A stretch of DNA of 64,000 bases, taken from NCBI RefSeq assembly GCF_003115845.1, contig NZ_KZ819032.1, positions 94,436 through 158,435 of the forward strand, written 5' to 3'. The translations under genes were made by a program, and so were the position numbers. Under the pieces are notes generated by a model, which saw only the letters and a program-made list of their open reading frames with translations, did no database searches and was not told the DNA's origin. Origin of the DNA: Brenneria roseae subsp. roseae. Its GTDB lineage: Bacteria; Pseudomonadota; Gammaproteobacteria; Enterobacterales; Enterobacteriaceae. The stretch's first letter is position 1. Every line of letters begins with the position of its first letter. Below are positions 54,441 to 62,968 of the stretch, piece by piece.

Positions 54441-55694
54441 ATGGTATGGGTCGGTATTCTTATTATTATTGCAACATTTTATTTTATCATAAAAAATTAT
54501 GAAACCAGATTAGTGCTGATTATTTCCGGGGCAGTTATGGCATTACTCGGTGGAAATGTTGTAAGCGCGGTCAATGCCTTTGTCAAAGAGTTAACCAATC
54601 CCGGTCTGGTGCCGACAATCTGCACGGTCATGGGTTTCAGCTACGTAATGGACTATACAGGTTGCAGTAAGCATCTGGTTACTTTTATGACGAATTTGTT
54701 AAAGAAAGTTCCGTTAATTATTATTCCTGGTGCTGTTTTGGCCACATTTTTCCTGAATATTGCTATACCAAGCGCGGCTGGCGTGGCAGCAGCCGTAGGA
54801 ACACTTTTAATTCCTACTTTGCTGGCGGCAGGTGTTCGTCCGGCAATGGCCGGTAGTGCTGTGTTTTTAGGAACATGGGGTAGCGTCATGAGTCCGGGCC
54901 TGATGTTTAACCCTCAGGTGGCTGAAATGGCCGGAGTGGATGTAATGACCGTTATCTCGACCTTTTCCAGGCAGGTATTAGTGTCTGCCGTTGCTGCCGC
55001 ACTGATTTTAATGGTGATTGCTTATATAAAAAAAGAAGGTGTGGGAAGCAGCCCTTTAGACAGTAAGGATGGGGAGATTGAAAAAAACAAGGTCAATTAT
55101 TTATTTGCCTTTATACCTGTCGTTCCTATTGTGATTTTAGTTTTAGGCAGTAAACAGGTACAGTTGATACCTGAATTTACAGTGCCTCAGGCAATGATCC
55201 TGGGAACAGCGTTAGGGTTTATTATTACCCGACAGCATTTAAAAGAGATGATAAAGCAATTCTTCCGTGGAATGGGCGATGGTTTCTGCGATGTCGTCGG
55301 CATTATCGCTTCCGCCGCAATGTTTATTCAGGGGATGCAGGCCATTGGTCTGGTTGACGAGTTACTGGATATAATGAAGAGCTCGCAGCAACTGGCAAAA
55401 TTCTCGGCGGCGTTTGGTCCTTTTATTATCGCGGCAATATCAGGAACGGGAAATGCGGCGGCACTCGCCTTCAATGGGGCAGTAACACCGCACGCGCCGA
55501 CCTTCGGCTATGGTATTATTGAAATGGGATCTATGGTTCAAATCGGAGCCGCTTTAGGGCGCACAATGTCACCGGTATGTCCGGCGGCAATTATTCTGGC
55601 AAAAATTGCGGGGGTTAATCCTATAGAAATTAGCAAACGTAATATGATTCCAACTGTTATAGCTGCATTTATCGTTTTGTTTACATTAATGTAA
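54441..55694 (+). CDS. DcuC-family anaerobic C4-dicarboxylate (or acid) carrier
   Basis: This 417-residue carrier has about 11-12 membrane helices. Family-typical stretches are AIPSAAGVAAAVGTLLIPTL, GTGNAAALAFNGAVTPHAPTF and GRTMSPVCPAAIILAKIAGV. DcuC proteins exchange fumarate, succinate and related dicarboxylates under anaerobiosis. Next to a dehydratase it may import the dehydratase substrate. It starts at ATG 54441 after AAGGGG. The gene is followed by a convergent LysR gene. Confidence 0.9.
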   Translation: MVWVGILIIIATFYFIIKNYETRLVLIISGAVMALLGGNVVSAVNAFVKELTNPGLVPTICTVMGFSYVMDYTGCSKHLVTFMTNLLKKVPLIIIPGAVLATFFLNIAIPSAAGVAAAVGTLLIPTLLAAGVRPAMAGSAVFLGTWGSVMSPGLMFNPQVAEMAGVDVMTVISTFSRQVLVSAVAAALILMVIAYIKKEGVGSSPLDSKDGEIEKNKVNYLFAFIPVVPIVILVLGSKQVQLIPEFTVPQAMILGTALGFIITRQHLKEMIKQFFRGMGDGFCDVVGIIASAAMFIQGMQAIGLVDELLDIMKSSQQLAKFSAAFGPFIIAAISGTGNAAALAFNGAVTPHAPTFGYGIIEMGSMVQIGAALGRTMSPVCPAAIILAKIAGVNPIEISKRNMIPTVIAAFIVLFTLM

Positions 55695-55929
55695 TAAGGG
55701 GCACTCTGCCAACTCCAGGGGATTTTACCGCCAGGAAAATAATTATTTTCGTAAAATTACGCGACGTTTCTATCAGAGTTGTCATTGTATTTCCTGGCTT
55801 TACGACGGTTACCACGCCCATAAGCCCGCTACAAAATTAAAGTTATTAATATAGTGATGGATTGCGCCAGGACGGACAAGTAGCGGGAGCTGAAAATCAG
55901 GATTAATACCGACGGCAGATAAAACAGCA

Positions 55930-56847
55930 TTACCTGTAAATATTTTTTACCGTTGAAAAAAAAGAAAATACATCTTTAGACAGATAAGCATTTTTTCTAT
56001 AAACAAATCCCACTTGCAATTGATCAGGCACACAGCCGTTTAATATATAATACTTTCCGCGAAATTCGGGATTGCAGTAAGGAATGATCACTTCCGATAC
56101 GAACGCAACGCCTATGCCGGCGACTGCTAACGCATGGGCCGTTTCCATACTTCTGACTTCAATGATCGCCTTGGGTGTAAATTTTTGTTTTTTAAAGAAG
56201 TTTGTGAGCTGAATTCTGGATTGAGAATCAGGAAGAAGATAAATAAAGGACTCATTTTGTAAATCAACCAGATTGATGGAGGGATATGAATCAACAGAAC
56301 CGTTGACTTTATACTTATTGTTAACAGGATGATCGCGGGGTAATACGATTAAATGCCTTTCTTTATTGATAAGAGAATAGGTCAGATCGTTGTTTTTAAC
56401 CGGTAAAATTTCTACGCAAAAATCTATATCACCAGTAAGTACAGCACTTTCAAGTTTTGATGCATTATTCTCATAAATTGAAACTGTAATGCCTGGATAT
56501 TTATCATAGAAAACCGGAAGGACTTTGGGGAAAAAGTACTTTCCCCGGAATTGAGAAATGCCAACGGTGATATTTCCATTTTTCAAATCGGCTATATCCT
56601 TCATCTTCTTGTGAAGTTGTTTTTCATAATTTACAATCTGATAGGACATTTCAAGGAATTGCTTCCCGGCGAAGGTCAGCATTAAAGGCTTTCTGCTGCG
56701 ATCGAACAATTTTACCCCCAGGGATTCCTCGATGCGGGCGATGGATTGGCTTAACGACGGCTGAGTAATAAAGAGCTTTTGCGCTGCGTTAGAAAAACTT
56801 TTTTCTTCTGCGACCATTAACACATATTTGATATCACGAAATTCCAT
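55930..56847 (-). CDS. LysR-family regulator, probable regulator of dehydratase/carrier genes
   Basis: The 305-residue LTTR has HTH residues SFSNAAQKLFITQPSLSQSI and an effector domain from about residue 90. Coding sequence is noticeably AT-rich. It is convergent with the dcuC-type gene and likely controls the dehydratase and carrier, although no operator can be pinned down by eye. Effector unknown. Confidence 0.9.
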   Translation of the reverse strand: MEFRDIKYVLMVAEEKSFSNAAQKLFITQPSLSQSIARIEESLGVKLFDRSRKPLMLTFAGKQFLEMSYQIVNYEKQLHKKMKDIADLKNGNITVGISQFRGKYFFPKVLPVFYDKYPGITVSIYENNASKLESAVLTGDIDFCVEILPVKNNDLTYSLINKERHLIVLPRDHPVNNKYKVNGSVDSYPSINLVDLQNESFIYLLPDSQSRIQLTNFFKKQKFTPKAIIEVRSMETAHALAVAGIGVAFVSEVIIPYCNPEFRGKYYILNGCVPDQLQVGFVYRKNAYLSKDVFSFFSTVKNIYR

Positions 56848-57279
56848 AGCGAGATCTTCCGTTAACTAATTGTTTCAGATAATAGATCACCCACAGGGAT
56901 CTCAGTCCAGATTGTACAATCTGTTCAGTCGCCAAATATCGCAAACCGACAACCGGACAACCATTGCATCAATCCCTCGAATCGAATGACGTCTGGTGCA
57001 GAAAATCTGTATGATCACGAAGTCCTGCAAAGTTTGCCTACGGGTTGCGTTAAAAAAACCGACAGAGACCAATACTCCGGTATTAGCTGGCTGATACAAT
57101 ACCCGCCATCACATTTTGACTAGTTGGTGTTCACGCCGAAGTACGAAATTATTATCTGTTGACGAAATAAATAAAATACCGTGCGAAAGTAGATTCATCT
57201 AGCGATGTGTTCTGGCCACTACCCAACGATAAATCTTAAATCCTTTATTGCATATATATGCGGATTAAAGGCAAAGCGA
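56848..57279. other. Intergenic region with duplicated antitoxin promoter
   Basis: This 430-bp gap has no supported gene; the reverse 65-codon frame at 56902-57099 resembles nothing. Its right end holds the GCATATATATGC palindrome shared with the fic antitoxin promoter. Confidence 0.5.
57250..57261. promoter_or_regulatory. Second copy of the HTH-antitoxin palindrome
   Basis: GCATATATATGC is the inner 12 bp of the palindrome at 42914. It lies 18 bp before the ATG of the chimeric ORF, the same spacing as in the fic module. Confidence 0.55.
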
Positions 57280-57492
57280 ATGCGATATGAAATGGCGGTG
57301 CCCGCTGCTCTGGCACAGCAGGACTCCCCTAATACGCAATCTATCGTAACGGCTACAATATCACTGCAAGATCAACGACTCTTTGTTGTTGATGACGCAC
57401 AGTTTGCGGCATTCATTGCCGAATTGAACACACCAATCACCAGTAATGAATCGCTGCGGGCGCTATTAGATAGAAAATCACCGTGGGAGTAA
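57280..57492 (+). pseudogene. Chimeric remnant: HTH antitoxin N-terminus joined to TacA C-terminus
   Basis: The 70-residue frame begins MRYEMAVPAALAQQDSPNTQ, almost the same as the start of the HTH-YhfG antitoxin at 42.9 kb (MRYEMAVLAALVQQDSPNTQ). After about 28 residues it switches in frame to SLQDQRLFVVDDAQFAAFIA...LRALLDRKSPWE, the C-terminal toxin-neutralising part of DUF1778/TacA antitoxins. Both the helix-turn-helix recognition part and the TacA ribbon-helix-helix are lost. No tacT follows. It looks like a deletion or recombination scar joining two antitoxin genes; a translated product is possible. Confidence 0.7.
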
Positions 57493-57552
57493 CGGCGACC
57501 GCATGATCGCCGCCACGCTTTTTAAGATTATGCAAAAAGGGAAGGTACGTAA

Positions 57553-57807
57553 TCAGGAACGCAATGCTTTTTCCATTTCCCGGCGCAGAATATTATTCAA
57601 CCGTGTCTGATAGCCCGGCCCTTCATTTTCAAGCCAGTTCAGCACATCGGCATCAAGACGTACCGTTTTCTGCACTTTTACCGGTTTATAGAATTTACCA
57701 CGCACCGCATTGTTCCACACTGCATCAGGCAATTCCGGCGCATCGCTGTAATCGATATCTTTATCCGCCATGTTGTTAAGGCGATCGATTTGTTGTTTAC
57801 GATTCAT
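57553..57807 (-). CDS. brnA: BrnA-family antitoxin, now orphan
   Basis: The 84-residue protein has the BrnA pattern: YSDAPELPDAVWNNAV followed by the ribbon-helix-helix KTVRLDADVLNWLENEGPGY and TRLNNILRREMEKAL. BrnA neutralises the BrnT RNase and represses its own operon. Its start overlaps the end of a truncated brnT fragment, preserving the normal brnT-brnA order. Since the toxin gene has lost its 5' half, the antitoxin has no cognate toxin here and its native promoter is gone. Confidence 0.87.
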   Translation of the reverse strand: MNRKQQIDRLNNMADKDIDYSDAPELPDAVWNNAVRGKFYKPVKVQKTVRLDADVLNWLENEGPGYQTRLNNILRREMEKALRS

Positions 57808-57979
57808 TATCCTCGTACCTCGCTCTTTCTTTAGCGTTTGCTTTACGGGCAGAAATAAGCCTTATTGAATCGAATCTGTCCGTATGTACCACCAGAAGTA
57901 AAATTTGTCCGCCTGCTTTTCCTATTGTCTGGTATCGCTTTTCTCCGTAATCAAATCTGTTATCACTGGCTTTTTGTTT
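57797..57979 (-). pseudogene. brnT: 3' half of brnT RNase-toxin gene
   Basis: The frame encodes SDNRFDYGEKRYQTIGKAGG, then LLVVHTDRFDSIRLISARKA and ends RYEDNES. This is the C-terminal half of BrnT, including the conserved RLISARKA block. There is no N-terminal half: the frame meets a stop codon (57980-57982 region) that is also the stop codon of the response regulator reading in from the right. The truncation point therefore marks the left edge of the inserted cassette. Confidence 0.8.
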
Positions 57980-59341
57980 TTAGGCGGTTGTTTTGCCGCT
58001 GATGGTAGTCTTGCCTAAACGACGACTCAGGGCGCTTTGGGTGATCCCGAGCAGTTTGGCGGCGGCGCTCTGGTTGTTATTGGTGCGAATGAGCGCCTCA
58101 TGGATCAACTGCTGCGTGATTTCTCTAATGGTGGGCAAGTTTGCCGGAAAGGCAATCCGTTCACTTTGGGGCATCTGCTGGGTCTGTTCCAGCACCTTAA
58201 AAAAAGGCGCGAGGGCCAGTTCTTGGCCGTTACTGATCCCAACTGCGGTAAAGGTTAACGACTTTAATTCGGCAATATTCCCGGGAAAGGCGTAGCTCTC
58301 TAATCGGCTCGCTAGAGCATGGGGCAGGGCGAGGTAATCCCGGCCTAACTCTTGGCAGGCCATCTCATTAAAATGTTGTAATAACAGGCCGATATCGGCG
58401 GCCCGTTCCCTAAGCGGCGGCAGTTTGATCCGTTGTGGTTGCAAACAGTAGAGCAATCCGTGGGAAAAAGCCCTTTGTTCGAGTTGTTCCAGCGGCACCG
58501 TCGTGCTGAACAGCAATCGGCACTTAAGGGCGGTTTCCCGCAATGAGCCCTGCGGAAAATAGCGTTTTCGCTGGCACAGTTGAGTGAGTATTCTTTGGGT
58601 TTCCGCGCCCGCCAGCGCTAAATTATCGAGCAGCAAAAAGCCTGAGCCCGCCATATCGAGTAAGCCCGCTTGATTGGCAATCCCAAACAGTTTTTGCTCC
58701 AATATCTGCGGGGATACATCGGCCAATGACAGCGCTAACAATGGCGATTCCGGGCAAACCAGTTGTTGCAGCGCCTCAGCAAACAGGTGCTTACCCGTGC
58801 CGATTTCCCCTTCGATTAAAATGGGCTCGCGGCTATCGTGCAGGGTGGCGGCGAAGTTGAAGCAGTCGTGCATTTTGATGTCCGTGGTAAGGATTTGATC
58901 GAAGGCTCCCAGCTTCATGCGGTTAAAGAAACCATCTTTAATTTGATGGTAACGCCGTTCTAGCCCGATCATCTCCATGGCGCGTCGGACACATAGCAGC
59001 AAGTGGTCGGTCGAACTGGTTTTGGTAATAAAATCGTAGGCGCCTTGCTTCATGCACTCTACCGCGATTGCGGTTTCATTGAGTCCCGTCAATATGATCA
59101 CTCGGACATAGGGGGCGTGCTCGCGAATATCCCCAAGCAATTGCCGGCCATCGAGGGCCGGCATGTTGAGATCGAGTAACACCAGCGCGATATCCAGGTC
59201 GTTGATCAGTTGCAGCGCCTGACGGCTATTTTCGCAGGTGTAGGTCTTGGCCTCTGGAATATGCCGATTGAGCAACATATCGATGGTGCGTAGCCAGCGG
59301 GTTTCATCATCGACGACGAGAATATTGCGGCTAAGTTTCAT
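57980..59341 (-). CDS. NtrC-like response regulator lacking the sigma-54 GAFTGA loop
   Basis: The 453-residue protein has a receiver domain (D57 phosphoacceptor in LLDLNMPAL, K107), an AAA+ domain (about 145-375) and a Fis-type helix-turn-helix at the C-terminus (NNQSAAAKLLGITQSALSRR). Walker A is altered (GEIGTGKH, 178-185). The usual GAFTGA segment after LFG is missing: LFG runs straight into IANQAGLLDM. Walker B reads LLLDN instead of DE, and the sensor-II Arg is replaced in PGNIAEL. It therefore probably does not activate sigma-54 and may act as a simple DNA-binding switch. The gene overlaps the kinase gene by 11 bp. Confidence 0.9.
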   Translation of the reverse strand: MKLSRNILVVDDETRWLRTIDMLLNRHIPEAKTYTCENSRQALQLINDLDIALVLLDLNMPALDGRQLLGDIREHAPYVRVIILTGLNETAIAVECMKQGAYDFITKTSSTDHLLLCVRRAMEMIGLERRYHQIKDGFFNRMKLGAFDQILTTDIKMHDCFNFAATLHDSREPILIEGEIGTGKHLFAEALQQLVCPESPLLALSLADVSPQILEQKLFGIANQAGLLDMAGSGFLLLDNLALAGAETQRILTQLCQRKRYFPQGSLRETALKCRLLFSTTVPLEQLEQRAFSHGLLYCLQPQRIKLPPLRERAADIGLLLQHFNEMACQELGRDYLALPHALASRLESYAFPGNIAELKSLTFTAVGISNGQELALAPFFKVLEQTQQMPQSERIAFPANLPTIREITQQLIHEALIRTNNNQSAAAKLLGITQSALSRRLGKTTISGKTTA

Positions 59342-61286
59342 TGCTCATTCCTAACAGGATCTTCATTTCGGTGCCGATATTGGGCTGCGAATGGATAAGC
59401 CATTGGGCTCCATGTTCGACAAGAATTTTATTGGTGGTCGAGAGCCCAAGTCCGGTGCCGCCTTGCTCGCGGCGGGTGGTGAAGAAGGGTTCGCGAATAC
59501 GCGCCTGTATGTGAGGCTGCATACCGCAACCATTATCGATGATCTTAAGGTATACCTGACCTTCTTCGACTCCGGTTTCAATCGTCAGCAGCGGATTGGT
59601 TTTGTCCATCGCCAGACAGGCATTCTGGATCAGATTGATAAGCACCAATTGGAGTTGCAGTTCGTCCCCCTTAATAGCAGGAAGTTTAGGATGGAGTGAG
59701 AGCTGCAACTGCAAACGTTTGACATTGTTATGGGTTAATCGCAGCGCGGTTTCAACAATGTGGTTTAGCGCGACAGGCTTAACATTGTTGAGGCCGTAGC
59801 GGGAGAAGTGCTTGAGATCGTGAATAATACAGCCGATGCGCTCGGCCGATTCCTGCACCGATTGGCTGGTATAATTAAGCTCCTCAAACCCCTGTTGCAG
59901 CGCCTGCGGTTGCGTGGCCGCCAACGGCAGCGCACGTTGCAGATCGTCGATAATATCCTGCATCAGACTCATGGATTGATTGATAAGTCCTACGGGATTA
60001 TTAATTTCATGGGCTATGCCCGTGGTCAACTCCCCAAGGGAAGCGAGGCGACTGGACAGCTCGCTCGCCTGTTTTAACTCAAATGGTTCGGTGTAGTCTT
60101 CGATAAATAAGGTGAGCATATTGCTTGAGATCAGATACAAGTTAAGTTTCCAGCGTTTATTGTCGAGGGAAAACTCTATTAATTGCGAGTCTTCACCGTT
60201 AAATCCTGACTGGATAAGCTGCGTTAGCGCCACCTTTGGATACGCCTGTTTGAGCCTCTCTGGCTCTAACATCCATTGATACTTACCGTTTTGCCAAATT
60301 ATCTGCTGGTGTTGATCCAGGAGGATAACGCCGCAGGGCAGGCCATCTAATACCGAGTGGAATTGGGCCGATACCCGGCTAATTTCCGCTTCGGCTTTTT
60401 GCCGTTGGCTGAGTTCCCGTTTAAGCGATTTGGTTTTTTGCCGGAGCACCAGGCTGATATAGAGGGTGATCAACATGCCAATGCTGGAGACGATGGCGGC
60501 TAATAACGCGCCTTGAAACAAATTATTACGCACTTGACCCAGTTCGATTTTTTCCTTGCCGAATCCGACCCATTTATCAATCAGGTCATCGAAATAACCG
60601 CCGTGGTAATTCTGCTCCAGAACGTCACTCACGGCCTTGGAAAACGCAGGGTCCTTATCGGACATAACCAAATAAAACTGACTAAAAAATAATGGATTAC
60701 TCGCCGTTTTGGTCATCGGGAACAGTTGCAACAGGCGGCGGGCACAGTAGAATTCGGCCAGCACAAAGTCCACTTTACCGGCTGATAATAGCTCAAATCC
60801 CTGCTCATTGGTGACCACGGGCACGAGGATAAAATCCTGCGGATTGGCCTTAAGATACATATCCACCGAGGAGGCTTGTTTGATGGCCACGCGCTTTTTA
60901 CGCAGCGTCGCCCAGGAGTCTGCCTGGCCTTCGGTGCGCAGATTATAGGCGCTGATATAGGTGGGCAGCAACGGCAGCGCGGTATTGAGAGCGAACGTCT
61001 CTCCCGCGGGCAAATCAATCACGGCTAATTGGCGCGCCTTATGGGTCACGGAATACAGGGTTTGCTCTAGGGTTTGGCGGTTGATGATTAAATCGTATTG
61101 CAATTTTTGGGCAATTTGCCGGGCTAATTCAATGTTGAAGCCTGTCTCTTCACCGGCCTCATTTTGCCACTCAAAGGGCGGGGTATTGCTATGGACATTG
61201 AATGTCAGATCCTGCTGCGCCAATCCTTGAGTCGAGATCAGACTCAGCGCCAATATCATTCCCCGTAAATACTGCCAATAGCTCAC
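59331..61286 (-). CDS. Hybrid-sensing histidine kinase with periplasmic solute-binding domain
   Basis: I chose the GTG at 61286, after AGAAGG, giving a signal segment (YLRGMILALSLISTQGLA); a TTG at 61316 is possible. The mature N-terminus (about 25-240) is a family-3 solute-binding domain (NTPPFEWQNEAGEETGFNIE) facing the periplasm. One membrane helix lies at about 256-280. A PAS-like region (about 305-400) follows. The kinase core has GIAHEINNPVGLI (phosphoacceptor about H426), N box NLIQNACLAM, DNGCGM and GTGLGLS. It should sense a small amino- or hydroxy-acid and phosphorylate the overlapping regulator gene product. Confidence 0.92.
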   Translation of the reverse strand: MSYWQYLRGMILALSLISTQGLAQQDLTFNVHSNTPPFEWQNEAGEETGFNIELARQIAQKLQYDLIINRQTLEQTLYSVTHKARQLAVIDLPAGETFALNTALPLLPTYISAYNLRTEGQADSWATLRKKRVAIKQASSVDMYLKANPQDFILVPVVTNEQGFELLSAGKVDFVLAEFYCARRLLQLFPMTKTASNPLFFSQFYLVMSDKDPAFSKAVSDVLEQNYHGGYFDDLIDKWVGFGKEKIELGQVRNNLFQGALLAAIVSSIGMLITLYISLVLRQKTKSLKRELSQRQKAEAEISRVSAQFHSVLDGLPCGVILLDQHQQIIWQNGKYQWMLEPERLKQAYPKVALTQLIQSGFNGEDSQLIEFSLDNKRWKLNLYLISSNMLTLFIEDYTEPFELKQASELSSRLASLGELTTGIAHEINNPVGLINQSMSLMQDIIDDLQRALPLAATQPQALQQGFEELNYTSQSVQESAERIGCIIHDLKHFSRYGLNNVKPVALNHIVETALRLTHNNVKRLQLQLSLHPKLPAIKGDELQLQLVLINLIQNACLAMDKTNPLLTIETGVEEGQVYLKIIDNGCGMQPHIQARIREPFFTTRREQGGTGLGLSTTNKILVEHGAQWLIHSQPNIGTEMKILLGMSNET

Positions 61287-61696
61287 TGAATACACACCTT
61301 CTTGATATCTTCCCAAAATCGGTGCCAGGCTAAATCAGAGATCCGGGCCTTTTTGGATTGGGTTTAACCATAAGCGCAGTCAGTCCACAATGGCAGCCCG
61401 TTGCCTCTTTTCTGCTAGTGATTTCACATTTAATTTGCTCGGCTAATTCTGCGGTTAGGTTATATTTGATTGAAAATAAAGATAATTAATTGATTTTTAA
61501 CGGCTGCGTTTTCGTTGTTATGCAAAAATGCATAATTGGGTATGCAAGGGTCAAAGTTTTTTGAGTTAAGCGATCTATCGCCAAATTTTATCTTCGAGTG
61601 TTACCCCCTAAGAAGTCGCGCGACGTAAATTGCGATCGTGAGCAAAATGCGTCAATAACTCCTGAAAAAAAATTGAATAACATAGGGGACACTAAG
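61287..61696. promoter_or_regulatory. Divergent control region of the cassette
   Basis: This 410-bp AT-rich region separates the kinase-regulator genes from the dehydrogenase gene. It holds the 18-bp palindrome listed next and no supported gene. A TGGCA...TTGC element near 61391 has the wrong spacing for sigma-54. Confidence 0.6.
61518..61535. promoter_or_regulatory. Palindromic candidate binding site of the response regulator
   Basis: TTATGCA-AAAA-TGCATAA is a perfect inverted repeat with 7-bp arms, 160 bp before the dehydrogenase start. A further TATGCA occurs 9 bp to the right. Confidence 0.5.
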
Positions 61697-62962
61697 ATGG
61701 ATAATAGATTAGACCAAAATCGCCGTGAATTTTTAACCAAGGGAGCCGTGCTCGCCGCTGCGGCGGGAACGCTTGCCATGTCGGCCTCATCTGCGGTCAA
61801 TGCCGCAGGCGCATCGGCTGCTGCCGCAGCGGCAACCACTGACGCTGCGGATGTGCCAAAAGCCATCACGGGTTACATTAAAGAGCCTAAAAACTTAAAA
61901 GATGTGCTCAACAATGCCCGTAGAATTATGAGTACTTGCGCTGCTTGTGATGTAGCCGGCGCAGGCCATTGTAACGGTAAAGGCCCCTGCGGAGAGGGGG
62001 TTCCCGGTATGGGCGGTATGCGTCAAAGCTTTGTGCGCAACATTGAAGCCTTTGAAGGCATGAGCCTCAATATGCGCAGCCTGCACAATGTGACTAAGCC
62101 GAAAATGGAAACTGAGTTACTCGGCGTTAAATTAGCTATGCCCATCCTGACCGGTGTCACCGGCGGCCTAACCTACAACATGGGCGCGGCCAACAAATTA
62201 GCGTTCGATGGCCAAGTGATGACCGAAGATAAATACGCCCGCGGCATTATCGAAGGGGCGGCGAACGTAGGCTGTTTAGGTTGGGCGGCGGATGGCATTG
62301 AAGATCCACTCGATACCTACCAACGTCGTTTAGAAGTCGTCAAAGAATTTAAAGGCCGCGCGATTGCGCAAATCAAGCCTCGTACTCAACAGGAAATCTT
62401 TGATCGTATCGATCTCGTACAGAATGCCGGCGCGCCTTTCTTTGCGATTGACATCGATTCGGCTGGTCGCGCCGCTCGTGCGCTACCCGGCAGCACGGTT
62501 GAGCCTAAGGATCTGAAAAAGCTTAAAGAAATCGTTAAATACGCCAAGATCCCCTTTATGGCGAAGGGGGTGATGACGGTTGAAGAAGCCCTGATGTGCG
62601 CTGAAGCCGGTTGCGGTGCGATTGTGGTGTCTAACCACGGTGGTCGCGTACTGAGCTCGACCGTAGCCACTATGCATGTGTTACCCGCGATTGTAAAAGC
62701 CGTACGAGATCGCGGTTACAAGATGCCGATTCTGGTGGACGGTGGTGTGCGTGATGGTGGCGATGTACTCAAGGCACTGGCTAGTGGCGCTCAAGCCGTA
62801 TTAGTCGGCCGTCCAATGCTACGTGCCAGCCTCGGCGGTGGTGTTAAAGGGGTTGAGATGCAGTTCAAACGCTTCCAAGGTGAGCTTGAGTCAAGCATGG
62901 TACTGACCGGCACCGCCGATGTGAATAATGTCGATCCATCGATTCTCATCCGGGAGGTTTGA
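61697..62962 (+). CDS. Tat-exported FMN-dependent alpha-hydroxyacid dehydrogenase with N-terminal cysteine cluster
   Basis: From ATG 61697 (AGGGGA box) the precursor has 421 residues. The Tat signal is NRREFLTKGA plus an Ala-rich stretch to about residue 48. A cysteine cluster C81-x2-C84-x7-C92-x5-C98 (STCAACDVAGAGHCNGKGPC) precedes the FMN-dependent TIM barrel. The latter has PILTGVTGG, IKPRTQQEIFDRI, IDIDSAG, FMAKGV, VSNHGGR (catalytic H314, R317) and DGGVRDGGDVLKALASGA. Family members oxidise lactate-like alpha-hydroxy acids. Export to the periplasm and the possible metal or thiol cluster are unusual for LldD-type enzymes. Confidence 0.88.
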   Translation: MDNRLDQNRREFLTKGAVLAAAAGTLAMSASSAVNAAGASAAAAAATTDAADVPKAITGYIKEPKNLKDVLNNARRIMSTCAACDVAGAGHCNGKGPCGEGVPGMGGMRQSFVRNIEAFEGMSLNMRSLHNVTKPKMETELLGVKLAMPILTGVTGGLTYNMGAANKLAFDGQVMTEDKYARGIIEGAANVGCLGWAADGIEDPLDTYQRRLEVVKEFKGRAIAQIKPRTQQEIFDRIDLVQNAGAPFFAIDIDSAGRAARALPGSTVEPKDLKKLKEIVKYAKIPFMAKGVMTVEEALMCAEAGCGAIVVSNHGGRVLSSTVATMHVLPAIVKAVRDRGYKMPILVDGGVRDGGDVLKALASGAQAVLVGRPMLRASLGGGVKGVEMQFKRFQGELESSMVLTGTADVNNVDPSILIREV

Positions 62963-62968
62963 TTCATA

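Noticed and set aside
56902..57099. 65-codon reverse frame
   Set aside because: No start signal, no family, cysteine/arginine-rich composition typical of a chance frame.
61390..61406. Possible sigma-54 promoter TGGCA...TTGC before the dehydrogenase gene
   Set aside because: The GG to GC spacing is 9 nt instead of the required 10, and the adjacent NtrC-type regulator lacks GAFTGA.
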